Shown piece after piece: positions 7,334 through 16,863 of a stretch of DNA of 64,000 nucleotides. Source of the stretch: Parvibaculaceae bacterium (GTDB taxonomy: Bacteria; Pseudomonadota; Alphaproteobacteria; Parvibaculales; Parvibaculaceae). The translations under genes were made by a program, and so were the position numbers. The notes under the pieces are model-generated. The model did no database searches, was not told the DNA's origin, and saw only the letters and a list, made by a program, of their open reading frames with translations. The DNA lies in assembly GCA_019636015.1 (NCBI GenBank), contig JAHBYJ010000001.1:1612001-1676000 (forward strand). Direction: 5' to 3'. The first letter of the stretch is position 1, and every line of letters begins with the position of its first letter.

Positions 7334-8752
7334 ATGACGAAGGACAAGACGCCACTGGACCGGAAGACGGTCGACCGCCGCAGTGTTCTGAAGACGGGCG
7401 GCAAGTTGCTCGGCGCCGCAGCTCTGTTCAAGGCCGCCGGTGCGGTCGTGCCGGGCGGCGCCTGGGCTGCGGGCGGCGAAGGCCTCGAAAAGATGGATAT
7501 CACCCTCGGCATCATTCCGCTCACCGATTGCGCGCCGCTCGTCGTCGCGCATGAAAAGGGCTACTTCGCACGTCACGGCATCAAGAGTCAGGTTTCCAAG
7601 GAAGCGTCCTGGGCGAATATCCGCGACAAGGTGTCGATCGGCGCGCTCGATGCCGCGCACATGCTTGCCGGCATGCCGATTGCCGCCTCGCTTGGCGTCG
7701 GCGCCATGCGCAAGCCCACCATCACCTCCTACTCGATGGACCTGAACGGCAACGCGATCACCGTTTCGAACGAGCTTTACGATCGCATGGTCGAGGCGGA
7801 TCCGGATGCCATGGCCGAGCGGCCCGTCTCCGCCCATGCGCTGAAAAAGGTGATCGACGCAGGCAAGGCCGCCGGCGAGGCGCCCATGACCTTCGCGGTC
7901 GTCTTCCCCGTCTCGACCCACAACTACGAGCTGCGCTACTGGATGGCCGATGCCGGTATCGACCCGGACAACGACATTCGCCTCATCGTCATTCCGCCGC
8001 CGCAGATGGTCGCCAACCTCCAGGCGAAAAACATCGTCGGCTACTGCGTCGGCGAGCCATGGAACGAGCGTGCGGTCATCGCCGGCATCGGCAAGGTACT
8101 GATTACCAACTACGAAATCTGGAACAACAATCCGGAAAAGGTCGTGGGGGTCAATCTCGACTGGGCCGAGAAGAACCCGAACACCCATATGGCGATGATC
8201 CGTGCCCTTGTCGAAGCGGCGCAATGGATGGACAAGCCGGAAAATCGCGTCGAGGTCGTCGAGATCATCTCGCAGAAGTCCTATGTGAACGCGCCCGTCG
8301 ACGTCGTCAAAATGTCGATGACCGGCACCTTCCGCTATTCCATGGAGGAAGAGCCGCGCCCGATGCCGGACTTCAATGTCTTCTACCGCTACGGCGCCAC
8401 CTTTCCCTGGAGGAGCCACGCGGCCTGGTTCATCTCGCAGATGATCCGCTGGGGACAGATCGACAAGCCGATCGATGTGCTGAAAACGGCGGGCGAGGTC
8501 TACCGGCCCGACATCTACCGCGAAGCGGTCAAGGGCATGGGCGTGCCCGTCCCCTCGATCGACTGGAAGACGGAAGGCGAAAATGCGGCGCCCTGGATGC
8601 TGACCGACGCAACCTCTCCGATCGGGATGGGCCCGGACCGCTTCTTCAACGGCAACGTATTCGATCCATCGCAGGTCCTCTCCTATATCGACGGCTTCAA
8701 GGTGAAGAACCTCGCATTGTCGATGGACGAACTCTCGAAGCTCAATACATGA
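7334..8752 (+). CDS. nrtA: Nitrate ABC transporter substrate-binding protein
   Basis: This 472-residue protein is of the NrtA/CmpA family, the periplasmic nitrate receptor of the NrtABC importer. The N terminus carries a twin-arginine signal (DRRSVLKTGG, then a hydrophobic Ala-rich stretch ending GGAWAAG), so it is exported folded. Family-typical segments include LGIIPLTDCAPLVVAHEKG and ANLQAKNIVGYCVGEPWNE. It overlaps the first possible nrtB start. NasS sensors are related but cytoplasmic and shorter, so the Tat signal favours NrtA. Confidence 0.9.
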   Translation: MTKDKTPLDRKTVDRRSVLKTGGKLLGAAALFKAAGAVVPGGAWAAGGEGLEKMDITLGIIPLTDCAPLVVAHEKGYFARHGIKSQVSKEASWANIRDKVSIGALDAAHMLAGMPIAASLGVGAMRKPTITSYSMDLNGNAITVSNELYDRMVEADPDAMAERPVSAHALKKVIDAGKAAGEAPMTFAVVFPVSTHNYELRYWMADAGIDPDNDIRLIVIPPPQMVANLQAKNIVGYCVGEPWNERAVIAGIGKVLITNYEIWNNNPEKVVGVNLDWAEKNPNTHMAMIRALVEAAQWMDKPENRVEVVEIISQKSYVNAPVDVVKMSMTGTFRYSMEEEPRPMPDFNVFYRYGATFPWRSHAAWFISQMIRWGQIDKPIDVLKTAGEVYRPDIYREAVKGMGVPVPSIDWKTEGENAAPWMLTDATSPIGMGPDRFFNGNVFDPSQVLSYIDGFKVKNLALSMDELSKLNT

Positions 8753-8763
8753 CGGAGGCCGCG

Positions 8764-9672
8764 ATGAAGACGGTGAGGCTGAGCGTTATCGCAAGCGAAG
8801 AATATGGCGAAGCAGGCGGAGCTGTTGCGCCTGTCATCCCGCCGGTCTCAACGAAAGAAGAGGTGAGTCCGATGGCAAGCCGCACATCGCAGATCGAGAC
8901 GTTTCTGCGCCCCTTCGTCCTGCCGGGCATCACCTTCGGCTTCATCCTCATGGTCTGGACGGTGGCACAGGCCACCTTCCTGCCCACCTTTCCGGGCGTC
9001 CCCGATGTCTGGGCGAAAGCGGTCGAAACCTTTGCCGACCCCCTTTATGTCAACGGTCCGAACGACATGGGGATAGCGTGGCAGGTGGCTTATTCGCTTG
9101 GCCGCGTTCTGGCGGGGTTCTTTCTCGCGCTCGCCGTCGGCATCCCGGTTGGGTTCCTCATCGGGGCGAACAAGACCTTTGAACAGGCCTGGATGCCGCT
9201 CATCGCCATCCTCCGGCCCGTGAGTCCTCTCGCCTGGCTGCCGATCGGACTGCTGATCTTTCGCGCGGTCGATCCCTCGGCGATCTTCGTCATCTTCATC
9301 ACCAGCATCTGGCCCGTCATTCTCAACACGGCGGCCGGCGTGAAGGCGATCCCGCAGGATTATCTGAACGTGGCCCGCGTGCTGAACTTCAACCGGCGCG
9401 AGATGGTCGTGAAGATCTACGTGCCCGCCACGCTGCCCTACATGCTTACCGGCATGCAGCTCTCGCTCGGCACGGCGTGGATGGTCATCGTCGCTGCCGA
9501 AATGCTCACAGGCGGCATCGGCATCGGCTTCTACATCTGGGATGAATGGAACAACCTCTCCGTCCCCTCGATCATCGTCGCCATCGTCGTTATCGGCTGC
9601 GTCGGCATTCTGCTCGAAGCGGGCATGAACTTCATTCGCCGCCGCTACGATTATTCCGGAAAGCAGGAGTAG
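8764..9672 (+). CDS. nrtB: Nitrate ABC transporter permease
   Basis: This is a binding-protein-dependent permease with about six membrane segments and the EAA-type cytoplasmic loop around AAGVKAIPQDYLNVARVLNF. It forms the membrane channel of the importer with NrtA and NrtC. I chose ATG 8764 because GGAGG stands five bases upstream. ATG 8749 (overlapping the nrtA stop) and ATG 8872 (preceded by AGAGGTGA) are alternatives, and the conserved part begins near 8872. It ends four bases before nrtC. Confidence 0.9.
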   Translation: MKTVRLSVIASEEYGEAGGAVAPVIPPVSTKEEVSPMASRTSQIETFLRPFVLPGITFGFILMVWTVAQATFLPTFPGVPDVWAKAVETFADPLYVNGPNDMGIAWQVAYSLGRVLAGFFLALAVGIPVGFLIGANKTFEQAWMPLIAILRPVSPLAWLPIGLLIFRAVDPSAIFVIFITSIWPVILNTAAGVKAIPQDYLNVARVLNFNRREMVVKIYVPATLPYMLTGMQLSLGTAWMVIVAAEMLTGGIGIGFYIWDEWNNLSVPSIIVAIVVIGCVGILLEAGMNFIRRRYDYSGKQE

Positions 9673-9676
9673 GCCC

Positions 9677-10474
9677 ATGGAACGCAATGCGATCCTGCAG
9701 ATCAGCAAGGTAGGCAAGACCTTCGACACGCGCTCCGGCTCCTTCGAGGCGCTTCGCGACGTCGATCTCTCCATTGCGGAAGGCGAATTCGTGTCGATCA
9801 TCGGCCATTCGGGCTGCGGCAAGTCCACCTTGCTCAACCTCGTGGCCGGCCTCGAAGCGCCGACGCTGGGCGGCATCTTTCTCGATGGCATGCTGGTGGA
9901 CGGTCCGGGTCCTGAGCGCGCGGTCGTCTTCCAGAACCACTCGCTTCTTCCCTGGCTCACCGTCTACGGCAATGTCCGCCTCGCCGTGGACAAGGTATTC
10001 GGCGCGCGCAAATCGGCGGCAGAGCGCGATGAATGGACGCGGGAAATGCTCTCGCTCGTGAATATGTCCCATGCCGCCGGAAAGCGGCCCTCGGAAATCT
10101 CGGGCGGCATGAAGCAGCGCGTCGGCATCGCCCGTGCGCTCGCCATGGAGCCGAAAGTTCTGCTGCTCGACGAACCCTTTGGCGCGCTCGATGCGCTCAC
10201 GCGCGCCCAGCTTCAGGACAGTGTCATGGATATCCATGCCCGGCTCGGTAACACCGTGGTCATGATCACGCATGATGTGGATGAGGCCGTGCTCCTGTCC
10301 GATCGCATCGTGATGATGAACAACGGCCCCGCCGCCGGCATCGGCGAAATCCACGAGGTCAGGCTCCCGCGTCCGCGTCATCGCCTGGAAATGTCGGAGA
10401 ACGCTGCCTATCTCGCCGCCCGCACCGCGGTCATGCGCTTCCTCACCCGCAACCGGATCGAAAAGGTGGCCTGA
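9677..10474 (+). CDS. nrtC: Nitrate ABC transporter ATP-binding protein
   Basis: This 265-residue ABC ATPase powers nitrate uptake. Walker A is GHSGCGKST near residue 44. The Q-loop is VVFQNHSLLPW, the signature is SGGMKQRVGIARAL, Walker B is VLLLDEPFGALD, and the switch histidine is in MITHDVDEA. It lacks the C-terminal NrtA-like extension found in cyanobacterial NrtC, so it matches NrtD/NasD-like proteins, and symbol use varies. It is followed by nirB after two bases. Confidence 0.9.
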   Translation: MERNAILQISKVGKTFDTRSGSFEALRDVDLSIAEGEFVSIIGHSGCGKSTLLNLVAGLEAPTLGGIFLDGMLVDGPGPERAVVFQNHSLLPWLTVYGNVRLAVDKVFGARKSAAERDEWTREMLSLVNMSHAAGKRPSEISGGMKQRVGIARALAMEPKVLLLDEPFGALDALTRAQLQDSVMDIHARLGNTVVMITHDVDEAVLLSDRIVMMNNGPAAGIGEIHEVRLPRPRHRLEMSENAAYLAARTAVMRFLTRNRIEKVA

Positions 10475-10476
10475 TC

Positions 10477-12933
10477 ATGACCGGCGGACAGAAACTCATC
10501 GTGATCGGCAATGGCATGGCGGGATGCCGTGTCGTGGAGGAGCTGCTGGCGCGCGCGCCGGACCTTTACGATATCGAGATCTACGGCGCCGAGCCGGAGG
10601 TGAATTACAACCGCATCATGCTGTCGCCGGTTCTGGCCGGAGAAACGAGCTTCGACGAAATCGTCATCAACGGGCGGGACTGGTACGAGGCGAACCGCAT
10701 CGCTCTCAGAAGCGGCGAGGAAGTCGTCGGCATAGACCGTGCTGCGCGGATGATCGCCACGGGCAAGGGTCGACGCGTATCTTATGACCGGCTGCTGATC
10801 GCGACAGGCTCGCTCCCCTTCATTCTTCCGGTGCCGGGTGCCACGCTCGACGGCGTCATCGCCTTTCGCGACATCGCCGATGTCCGCCGCATGATCGAGA
10901 CATCGAAGGGCGGCGGGCGCGCCGTGGTGATCGGCGGCGGCCTCCTCGGCCTCGAAGCGGCAAACGGCCTGCGCACACTTGGCATGGACGTCACCGTCAT
11001 TCATCTCGTCGACACGCTGATGGAGCGCCAGCTCGATGAGGCGGCGGGCTTTCTTCTCCGCCGCGAACTCGAGTCGCGCGGCATCGAGGTCGTCACCGGC
11101 GCCTCCACTGAGGAAATTCTGGGCGCGGACCGCGTCGAAGCGGTACGGCTGAAGGATGGCCGGGTCATCCCTGCAGACCTTGTGGTTATGGCGGCCGGCA
11201 TCCGCCCCAATGTCGCGCTCGCGCGGGATGCGGGTCTCGCCTGCAATCGCGGCATCGTCGTGGACGATCACATGCGCACATCCGATCCCGCGATCCTTGC
11301 CGTCGGCGAATGTGTCGAGCATGAAGGCCAGGTTTACGGCCTCGTCGCACCGATCTGGGATATGTGCCGCGCGGCGGGCGACACGCTGGCGGATAGGCAA
11401 GGCGAGGGCTATCGCGGCTCCGTCATCAGCACCAAGCTCAAGGTGACAGGCGTCAACGTCTTTTCTGCCGGCGATTTCGCGGCGGGCGATGACCGCGAGG
11501 AAATCGTCTTTCGCGATGCTGCGCGCGGCGTCTATAAGCGCCTCATCGTTGCGGACGACCGCCTGATCGGCGCCGTTCTCTACGGCGACACCGAGGATGG
11601 CAGCTGGTACTTCAACCTGCTGCGCGAAGGCGAAAGCATCGCAGATACCCGCGAAACATTGATCTTCGGTCCGGCTTTCGCAGGCGGAGCCGCCGCGGAC
11701 CCTAACGCCGCCGTTGCCGCGCTGCCCGACACCAGCGAAATCTGTGGCTGCAACGGCGTCTGCAAGGGCACGATCGTGAACGCGATCGCCGGGAAGAACC
11801 TGACGACGCTCGATGGCGTGCGCGCGCATACCAAGGCATCGGCTTCCTGCGGCTCCTGCACGGGCCTCGTCGAGCGCCTGCTCGTTCTCACGCTGGGCGA
11901 CGGTTATAACCCCGCCGCCGTGACGCCCGTCTGCGGCTGCACCGATCTCGGGCATGATGAGGTTCGCCGCCTCATCAAGGCGAAGGAACTGAAGTCCATT
12001 CCTGCCGTGATGCAGGAGCTCGAATGGAAGACCTCCTGCGGCTGCGCGAAATGCCGCCCGGCCCTCAACTACTATCTCGTCTGCGACTGGCCGGACGAAT
12101 ATGCCGACGACTATCAGTCCCGCTTCGTCAATGAACGCGTCCATGCGAACATCCAGAAGGACGGGACCTACTCCGTCGTACCGCGCATGTGGGGCGGCAT
12201 GACAAGCGCCGCGGAACTGCGCGCCATTGCCGATGTCGTGGACAAGTTTTCGATCCCCGCCGTCAAGGTGACCGGCGGTCAGCGGATCGACATGCTGGGT
12301 ATCCGCAAGGAAGACCTTCCCGCCGTCTGGGCCGATCTCGGGCAGGCGGGCTTCGTCTCGGGCCATGCCTATGCGAAGGGTCTCCGCACCGTGAAAACCT
12401 GCGTCGGCTCGGACTGGTGCCGCTTCGGAACGCAGGATTCGACCGGCTTCGGTATCCGCCTCGAAAAATTCATGTGGGGCTCCTGGACACCGGCAAAGGT
12501 GAAGCTTGCCGTTTCCGGCTGCCCGCGAAACTGCGCCGAGGCGACCTGCAAGGATGTCGGCGTCATCTGCGTCGATTCCGGCTACGAGATTCACTTCGCA
12601 GGCGCCGCCGGCCTCGACATCAAGGGCACCGAGAAGCTGGGTCTCGTTCACACGGAGGACGAGGCGCTCGAACATATCGTGGCGCTCGTCCAGATGTATC
12701 GCGAGCAGGCTCGCTATCTCGAGCGCATATACAAGTGGGCAAAGCGCATCGGCTATGACGAGATCCGCCGTCAGATCGTGGACGATGCGGAGCGGCGGAG
12801 ATCCCTTTTCGCCCGCTTCGTCTTCTCCCAGAAATTCGCACAGGTCGATCCATGGTCGGAGCGCGTCTCCGGCAAGGACAAGCACGAGTTCAGGCCGCTC
12901 GCAGAAATCGGCATGTCGCAGGCGGCGGAGTAG
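10477..12933 (+). CDS. nirB: Assimilatory nitrite reductase [NAD(P)H], large subunit
   Basis: This 818-residue enzyme reduces nitrite to ammonium with NAD(P)H. In order it has an FAD motif VIGNGMAGCRV at the N terminus, an NAD motif VVIGGGLLGLEAA near residue 150, a BFD-type [2Fe-2S] module with CGCNGVCKG (about 423) and CGSCTG (about 465), a second similar module (CGCTDL, CGCAKCRP), and the C-terminal sulfite/nitrite reductase domain. The siroheme/[4Fe-4S] cysteines are in TCVGSDWCRFG (about 641) and SGCPRNCAEATC (about 680). Length is usual for NirB. It works with NirD next door, and siroheme comes from the SUMT at 15964. Confidence 0.95.
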   Translation: MTGGQKLIVIGNGMAGCRVVEELLARAPDLYDIEIYGAEPEVNYNRIMLSPVLAGETSFDEIVINGRDWYEANRIALRSGEEVVGIDRAARMIATGKGRRVSYDRLLIATGSLPFILPVPGATLDGVIAFRDIADVRRMIETSKGGGRAVVIGGGLLGLEAANGLRTLGMDVTVIHLVDTLMERQLDEAAGFLLRRELESRGIEVVTGASTEEILGADRVEAVRLKDGRVIPADLVVMAAGIRPNVALARDAGLACNRGIVVDDHMRTSDPAILAVGECVEHEGQVYGLVAPIWDMCRAAGDTLADRQGEGYRGSVISTKLKVTGVNVFSAGDFAAGDDREEIVFRDAARGVYKRLIVADDRLIGAVLYGDTEDGSWYFNLLREGESIADTRETLIFGPAFAGGAAADPNAAVAALPDTSEICGCNGVCKGTIVNAIAGKNLTTLDGVRAHTKASASCGSCTGLVERLLVLTLGDGYNPAAVTPVCGCTDLGHDEVRRLIKAKELKSIPAVMQELEWKTSCGCAKCRPALNYYLVCDWPDEYADDYQSRFVNERVHANIQKDGTYSVVPRMWGGMTSAAELRAIADVVDKFSIPAVKVTGGQRIDMLGIRKEDLPAVWADLGQAGFVSGHAYAKGLRTVKTCVGSDWCRFGTQDSTGFGIRLEKFMWGSWTPAKVKLAVSGCPRNCAEATCKDVGVICVDSGYEIHFAGAAGLDIKGTEKLGLVHTEDEALEHIVALVQMYREQARYLERIYKWAKRIGYDEIRRQIVDDAERRRSLFARFVFSQKFAQVDPWSERVSGKDKHEFRPLAEIGMSQAAE

Positions 12934-12961
12934 AGCCCAAGAGAACTGGACGGAGAACCGG

Positions 12962-13297
12962 ATGGAAAACTGGATCGAAATCGGAGCCCTGTCGGACATC
13001 CCCCTGCGTGGCGCGCGCTGCGTGGTGACGCCGCTGGGCCGCATCGCCGTCTTCCGCACCGCGGCGGATGAAGTCTATGCGATCGAGGATCGCTGTCCCC
13101 ACAGGGGCGGACCGCTCAGTCAGGGCATCGTCCACGGCGCCGCCGTCACATGCCCGCTCCACAACTGGGTGCTCTCGCTCGAGACGGGAAAGGCGCTCGG
13201 CGCCGATGAGGGCGCGGTGCGCACCTTTGCGCTCAAATGCGAGGGCGGAACGCTCTTCATCGACATGTCGGCCATGGCAGCCGTCGCTGCCGATTGA
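12962..13297 (+). CDS. nirD: Nitrite reductase small subunit, Rieske type
   Basis: This 111-residue Rieske [2Fe-2S] protein is the small subunit of NirBD. Cluster ligands are visible as CPHRGGPLS near residue 44 and CPLHNW near residue 63. The ATG at 12962 starts just before the conserved WIEIGALSDIP. The frame is open far upstream inside nirB, but this start gives the family length. It lies between nirB and nasA. Confidence 0.93.
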   Translation: MENWIEIGALSDIPLRGARCVVTPLGRIAVFRTAADEVYAIEDRCPHRGGPLSQGIVHGAAVTCPLHNWVLSLETGKALGADEGAVRTFALKCEGGTLFIDMSAMAAVAAD

Positions 13298-13315
13298 GGA
13301 GCGGCCGGCGGAAGA

Positions 13316-15967
13316 ATGAACATGAAGCAGGCGCCGCTCATCAGAACAACCTGCCCCTATTGCGGCGTCGGCTGCGGCGTCGCGGTCCCCGCCGGCGGCA
13401 GGCGCAACACGCCCGTCTCCGGCGATGCCGCTCATCCGGTGAACAAGGGCCGCCTCTGCTCCAAAGGTTCCCTTCTCGGCGAAACGACCGGCCTCGAAAA
13501 CCGTCTCCTCCACCCCATGAAGAACGGCGCGCGCATCGGCTGGGACGAGGCGCTCGATGAAGTCGCCGCGAAGTTCTCGTCGGTCATCGCCGAGCATGGA
13601 CCGGATGCCGTTGCCTTCTATGTCTCGGGCCAGTTGCTGACGGAGGATTATTACGTCGCCAACAAGCTGATGAAGGGCTTCATCGGCAGCGGCAATATCG
13701 ACACCAATTCCCGCCTCTGCATGTCGTCGGCCGTCGCCGCGCACAAGCGCGCCTTCGGCGAAGATGTCGTGCCGGGCTGTTACGAGGATTTCGAGGAGGC
13801 CGACCTCGTCATCCTCGTGGGCTCCAATACCGCCTGGTGCCATCCGATCCTCTACCAGCGTCTCCTTGCCGCGCGCGCGCGGCGCGGTACCCGGATCGTC
13901 GTCGTCGACCCGCGGCGCACGGCGACCTGCGACGAAGCGGACCTCCATCTTGCCATTGCGCCGGGCGCCGACCTCGCCTTGTTCAACGCGCTCTTTTGCG
14001 AGCTCGCCGCGCGCGGCACCGCGGACCGCGCCTTTGTCGAGGCGTATACGGAAGGGCTCGCCGGGGCGCTGAAGGCGGCGCGCAGCGCGCATCCCTCGCT
14101 CGCCGGCGCGGCAAAGGCCTGCGGTCTCGATCTGGATACGCTCGAAACCTTCATTCGCTGGTTCTCGGAAACGGAGCGCGTGGTCACCGCCTTTTCGCAA
14201 GGCATCAACCAGTCGCAAAGCGGCGTCGATCAGGGCAACGCCATCATCAACTGCCATCTCCTGACCGGCCGCATCGGCAGGCCGGGCATGGGCCCCTTCT
14301 CATTGACGGGCCAGCCCAACGCGATGGGCGGGCGGGAAGTCGGCGGCCTCGCAAATCAGCTCGCCGCCCATCTCGATTTCTCGGACGAGTCCTGCAATCT
14401 TCTCTCGCGCTTCTGGGGAAGCAGCCGCGTCGCAGCCTCGCCCGGCCTCAAGGCGGTCGATCTTTTCGATGCGGTGGCGGATGGCCGCGTGAAGGCGCTC
14501 TGGATCATGGCGACGAACCCGGTGGTCAGCCTTCCCGATGCCGATGCGGTCCGCAAGGCGCTCAAGGCCTGCGAGTTCGTCGTCCTGTCCGACTGCGTCG
14601 CGGGCACGGACACGGCCGCCTGCGCGGATCTTCTCCTTCCTGCAGCCGCCTGGGGCGAGAAGGATGGCACGGTCACCAATTCCGAACGCCGCATCTCCCG
14701 TCAGCGCGCCTTCGTGCCGCCCGCCGGCGAAGCCCGGCCCGACTGGTGGATCGTCGCCGAGGTCGCGCGCCGGATGGGCTTTGCCGATGCCTTCGCCTAT
14801 CGCGGCCCGGCCGATATTTTCCGCGAACATGCGCGCCTCTCCGGCTTCGAAAATAATGGCCGCCGCGTTTTCGATATCTCCAGCCTGTCGGGTATAAGCG
14901 ATGCGGAATATGACGCGCTTTCTCCCGTCCAATGGCCGCTGCGTGAGGGCGGCGGTACCGCGCGTCTTTTTGCGGAAGGCGGATTCCCCACACCCTCCGG
15001 CAGGGCGCGCTTCGCCGCTGCCGCGCCGCCGCAAAGGGCTGGCCCGTCCCGCTTCCCCTTCACGCTGAACAGCGGCCGCCTGCGTGACCAGTGGCACACC
15101 ATGACGCGCACAGGCCTCTCGCCGACGCTCGGCTCCAACGCGCCCGAACCGGCGGCGGAGATCAACGGGCATGATGCCGCTCGCCTCGGCATCGAAGACG
15201 GCGGCCTTGTCCGCATCGTCACCGCGGAGGGAGCGGCCATCTTCCGCGCGCGCGTCACGGCGGATCAGCGGCAAGGCTCCCTCTTCGTGCCGATCCACTG
15301 GTCGGGAGAAAACAGCGCGGGCAGCGCCGCCGGCCGCCTCGCGCATGCCGCGCGCGATCCGCTCTCCGGCCAGCCTGCCTTCAAGCACACGCCCGCCCGT
15401 GCCGAAGCCGTCGCGCCCGTCTGGCAGGCCTTCCTCCTTGCACGGCGCGAGATTGCGAAGCCGCAATGCGGCTATTTCGCGCGCCGCCGCGTCGAGGGCG
15501 GCTTTCTCTACGAGCTTGCGGGCATCGCCGCCGGCGATGCGCCGCCCGATCTCGACAGCCTCGCCGGTTGCACAGCCGAACGCATCGAGATGCACGACCG
15601 CCATGCCGGCGCGCTCCGGCAAGCCAATCTTCGCGATGGCCGTCTTGAGGCATGCCTGATCCTGACGCGGAAGGGAAAGCTCCCCTCGCGCGACTGGCTC
15701 ATCGGCCTTCTCGCGGAAGAAACTTTGGGTGAAGACGACCGCCGCGCGCTGCTCACCGCCTGCGGCGCGGGCGCGGCAGGCGCCGAAGGCCGCATCGTCT
15801 GCGCCTGCATGGGCGTGCGCGCGGGCGCGATCCACGCCGCGATCGCGGAAGGGGCGGGCGATGTGGCCGCCATCGGTGACTGCACGGGTGCCGGCACGAA
15901 TTGCGGCTCCTGCCGCCCGGAAATCCGTCTTCTCATCGCGCAACATGAAAAGGACGAAGCCGCATGA
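13316..15967 (+). CDS. nasA: Assimilatory nitrate reductase catalytic subunit
   Basis: This 883-residue molybdopterin oxidoreductase reduces nitrate to nitrite. The N-terminal [4Fe-4S] ligands are CPYCGVGCGV with the later NKGRLCSKG. The bis-MGD domain includes SGQLLTEDYYVANKLMKG, NTNSRLCMSS-like NIDTNSRLCMSS and the GINQSQSGVDQGN region, and the molydopterin dinucleotide-binding C-terminal domain begins near RFPFTLNSGRLRDQWHTM. A BFD-like [2Fe-2S] module ends the protein (CACMGVRAG, CTGAGTNCGSCRP), as in NasA forms that accept electrons directly. It has no signal peptide, so it is cytoplasmic. Cofactor supply comes from mobA and mobB upstream. It overlaps the downstream SUMT by four bases. 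Confidence 0.95.
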   Translation: MNMKQAPLIRTTCPYCGVGCGVAVPAGGRRNTPVSGDAAHPVNKGRLCSKGSLLGETTGLENRLLHPMKNGARIGWDEALDEVAAKFSSVIAEHGPDAVAFYVSGQLLTEDYYVANKLMKGFIGSGNIDTNSRLCMSSAVAAHKRAFGEDVVPGCYEDFEEADLVILVGSNTAWCHPILYQRLLAARARRGTRIVVVDPRRTATCDEADLHLAIAPGADLALFNALFCELAARGTADRAFVEAYTEGLAGALKAARSAHPSLAGAAKACGLDLDTLETFIRWFSETERVVTAFSQGINQSQSGVDQGNAIINCHLLTGRIGRPGMGPFSLTGQPNAMGGREVGGLANQLAAHLDFSDESCNLLSRFWGSSRVAASPGLKAVDLFDAVADGRVKALWIMATNPVVSLPDADAVRKALKACEFVVLSDCVAGTDTAACADLLLPAAAWGEKDGTVTNSERRISRQRAFVPPAGEARPDWWIVAEVARRMGFADAFAYRGPADIFREHARLSGFENNGRRVFDISSLSGISDAEYDALSPVQWPLREGGGTARLFAEGGFPTPSGRARFAAAAPPQRAGPSRFPFTLNSGRLRDQWHTMTRTGLSPTLGSNAPEPAAEINGHDAARLGIEDGGLVRIVTAEGAAIFRARVTADQRQGSLFVPIHWSGENSAGSAAGRLAHAARDPLSGQPAFKHTPARAEAVAPVWQAFLLARREIAKPQCGYFARRRVEGGFLYELAGIAAGDAPPDLDSLAGCTAERIEMHDRHAGALRQANLRDGRLEACLILTRKGKLPSRDWLIGLLAEETLGEDDRRALLTACGAGAAGAEGRIVCACMGVRAGAIHAAIAEGAGDVAAIGDCTGAGTNCGSCRPEIRLLIAQHEKDEAA

Positions 15968-16782
15968 TACCGGACCGCATTGCAGGGCCGCTCGTCTCCT
16001 TCGTCGGCGCCGGGCCGGGCGACCCGGAACTCCTGACGCTCCGCGCCATGCAGCGTCTGCAACAGGCCGATATCGTCCTTCACGATGCGCTCGGCACCGG
16101 CGACATCCTCGCGCTTCTGCCGTCCTCCATCCGCCGCATCGATGTCGGAAAGCGCGCCGGCCGTCATGCCATGCCGCAGGAGGATATCGATCGCCTGCTC
16201 GTAAGGCTCGCCCGGCCCGGCCGCCGCATCGTAAGGCTGAAGGGCGGCGATCCCTCGCTCTTCGGGCGTCTCGACGAGGAACTGAATGCGCTCCGCGCGG
16301 CGGGCATCGCCTGTGAAATCGTGCCGGGCATTACGGCCGCCACTGCCGCCGCCGCGGCCGCGGGCATTTCGCTGACCAGCCGCGGCAAGGCGCGCCGCGT
16401 GCAGTTCGTCACGGGCCATACGCGGGACGGCGAACCCTTCGACCCTGTTGCCTCCGGCCTCGACGCGTCCGATGTCACCAGCGTCATCTATATGGCGCGT
16501 GCCGCCGCCGCGCCGATCCGCGACGGCCTGCTCCGGGCGGGCTGGTCTGCCGCATCCTCTGTTCTTGTAGTTGCAGCTGCGAGCCAGCCGGGCGAACTGC
16601 ACATTCGCACCAGCCTGAATCGGCTTGAAAACGCTGTCGCGACGCTGCCGGCGGATGCACCGCTTGTCCTCATATTGGGAACGGCGGTGACGACCGGCAA
16701 ACCGCAGCGATTTGCTGTTGCCGGTGCAGTTCATGCGACGCGTTTGCAAGATCGTGAACTCAATTCTCAAGCAAACGCTTAA
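15964..16782 (+). CDS. cobA: Uroporphyrinogen-III C-methyltransferase (nas operon copy)
   Basis: This 272-residue SUMT transfers two methyl groups from SAM to uroporphyrinogen III, giving precorrin-2 for siroheme. Motifs are VGAGPGDPELLTLRAM near the N terminus, RLKGGDPSLFGR near residue 90 and the VPGITAATAAAAAAG segment. The start overlaps the nasA stop, making it the last gene of the operon and the natural source of NirB siroheme precursor. A second SUMT lies at 27415. No CysG-like oxidase or ferrochelatase is fused. Confidence 0.92.
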   Translation: MIPDRIAGPLVSFVGAGPGDPELLTLRAMQRLQQADIVLHDALGTGDILALLPSSIRRIDVGKRAGRHAMPQEDIDRLLVRLARPGRRIVRLKGGDPSLFGRLDEELNALRAAGIACEIVPGITAATAAAAAAGISLTSRGKARRVQFVTGHTRDGEPFDPVASGLDASDVTSVIYMARAAAAPIRDGLLRAGWSAASSVLVVAAASQPGELHIRTSLNRLENAVATLPADAPLVLILGTAVTTGKPQRFAVAGAVHATRLQDRELNSQANA

Positions 16783-16863
16783 CCGCGCAATAGAGATTGT
16801 GCCCGGAACATGATCGTCAATTTTGAAAATTTTCACGTACACGGCAAGCGCATGGGAAGGTAC

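Noticed and set aside
5849..8419. Very long minus-strand frame (856 codons) opposite the porin and nrtA
   Set aside because: It is rich in Arg, His and Asp, which is what the reverse strand of GC-rich coding DNA yields. The plus-strand proteins are unmistakable.
10408..13059. 883-codon minus-strand frame opposite nirB
   Set aside because: Same shadow effect; nirB carries all its cofactor motifs on the plus strand.
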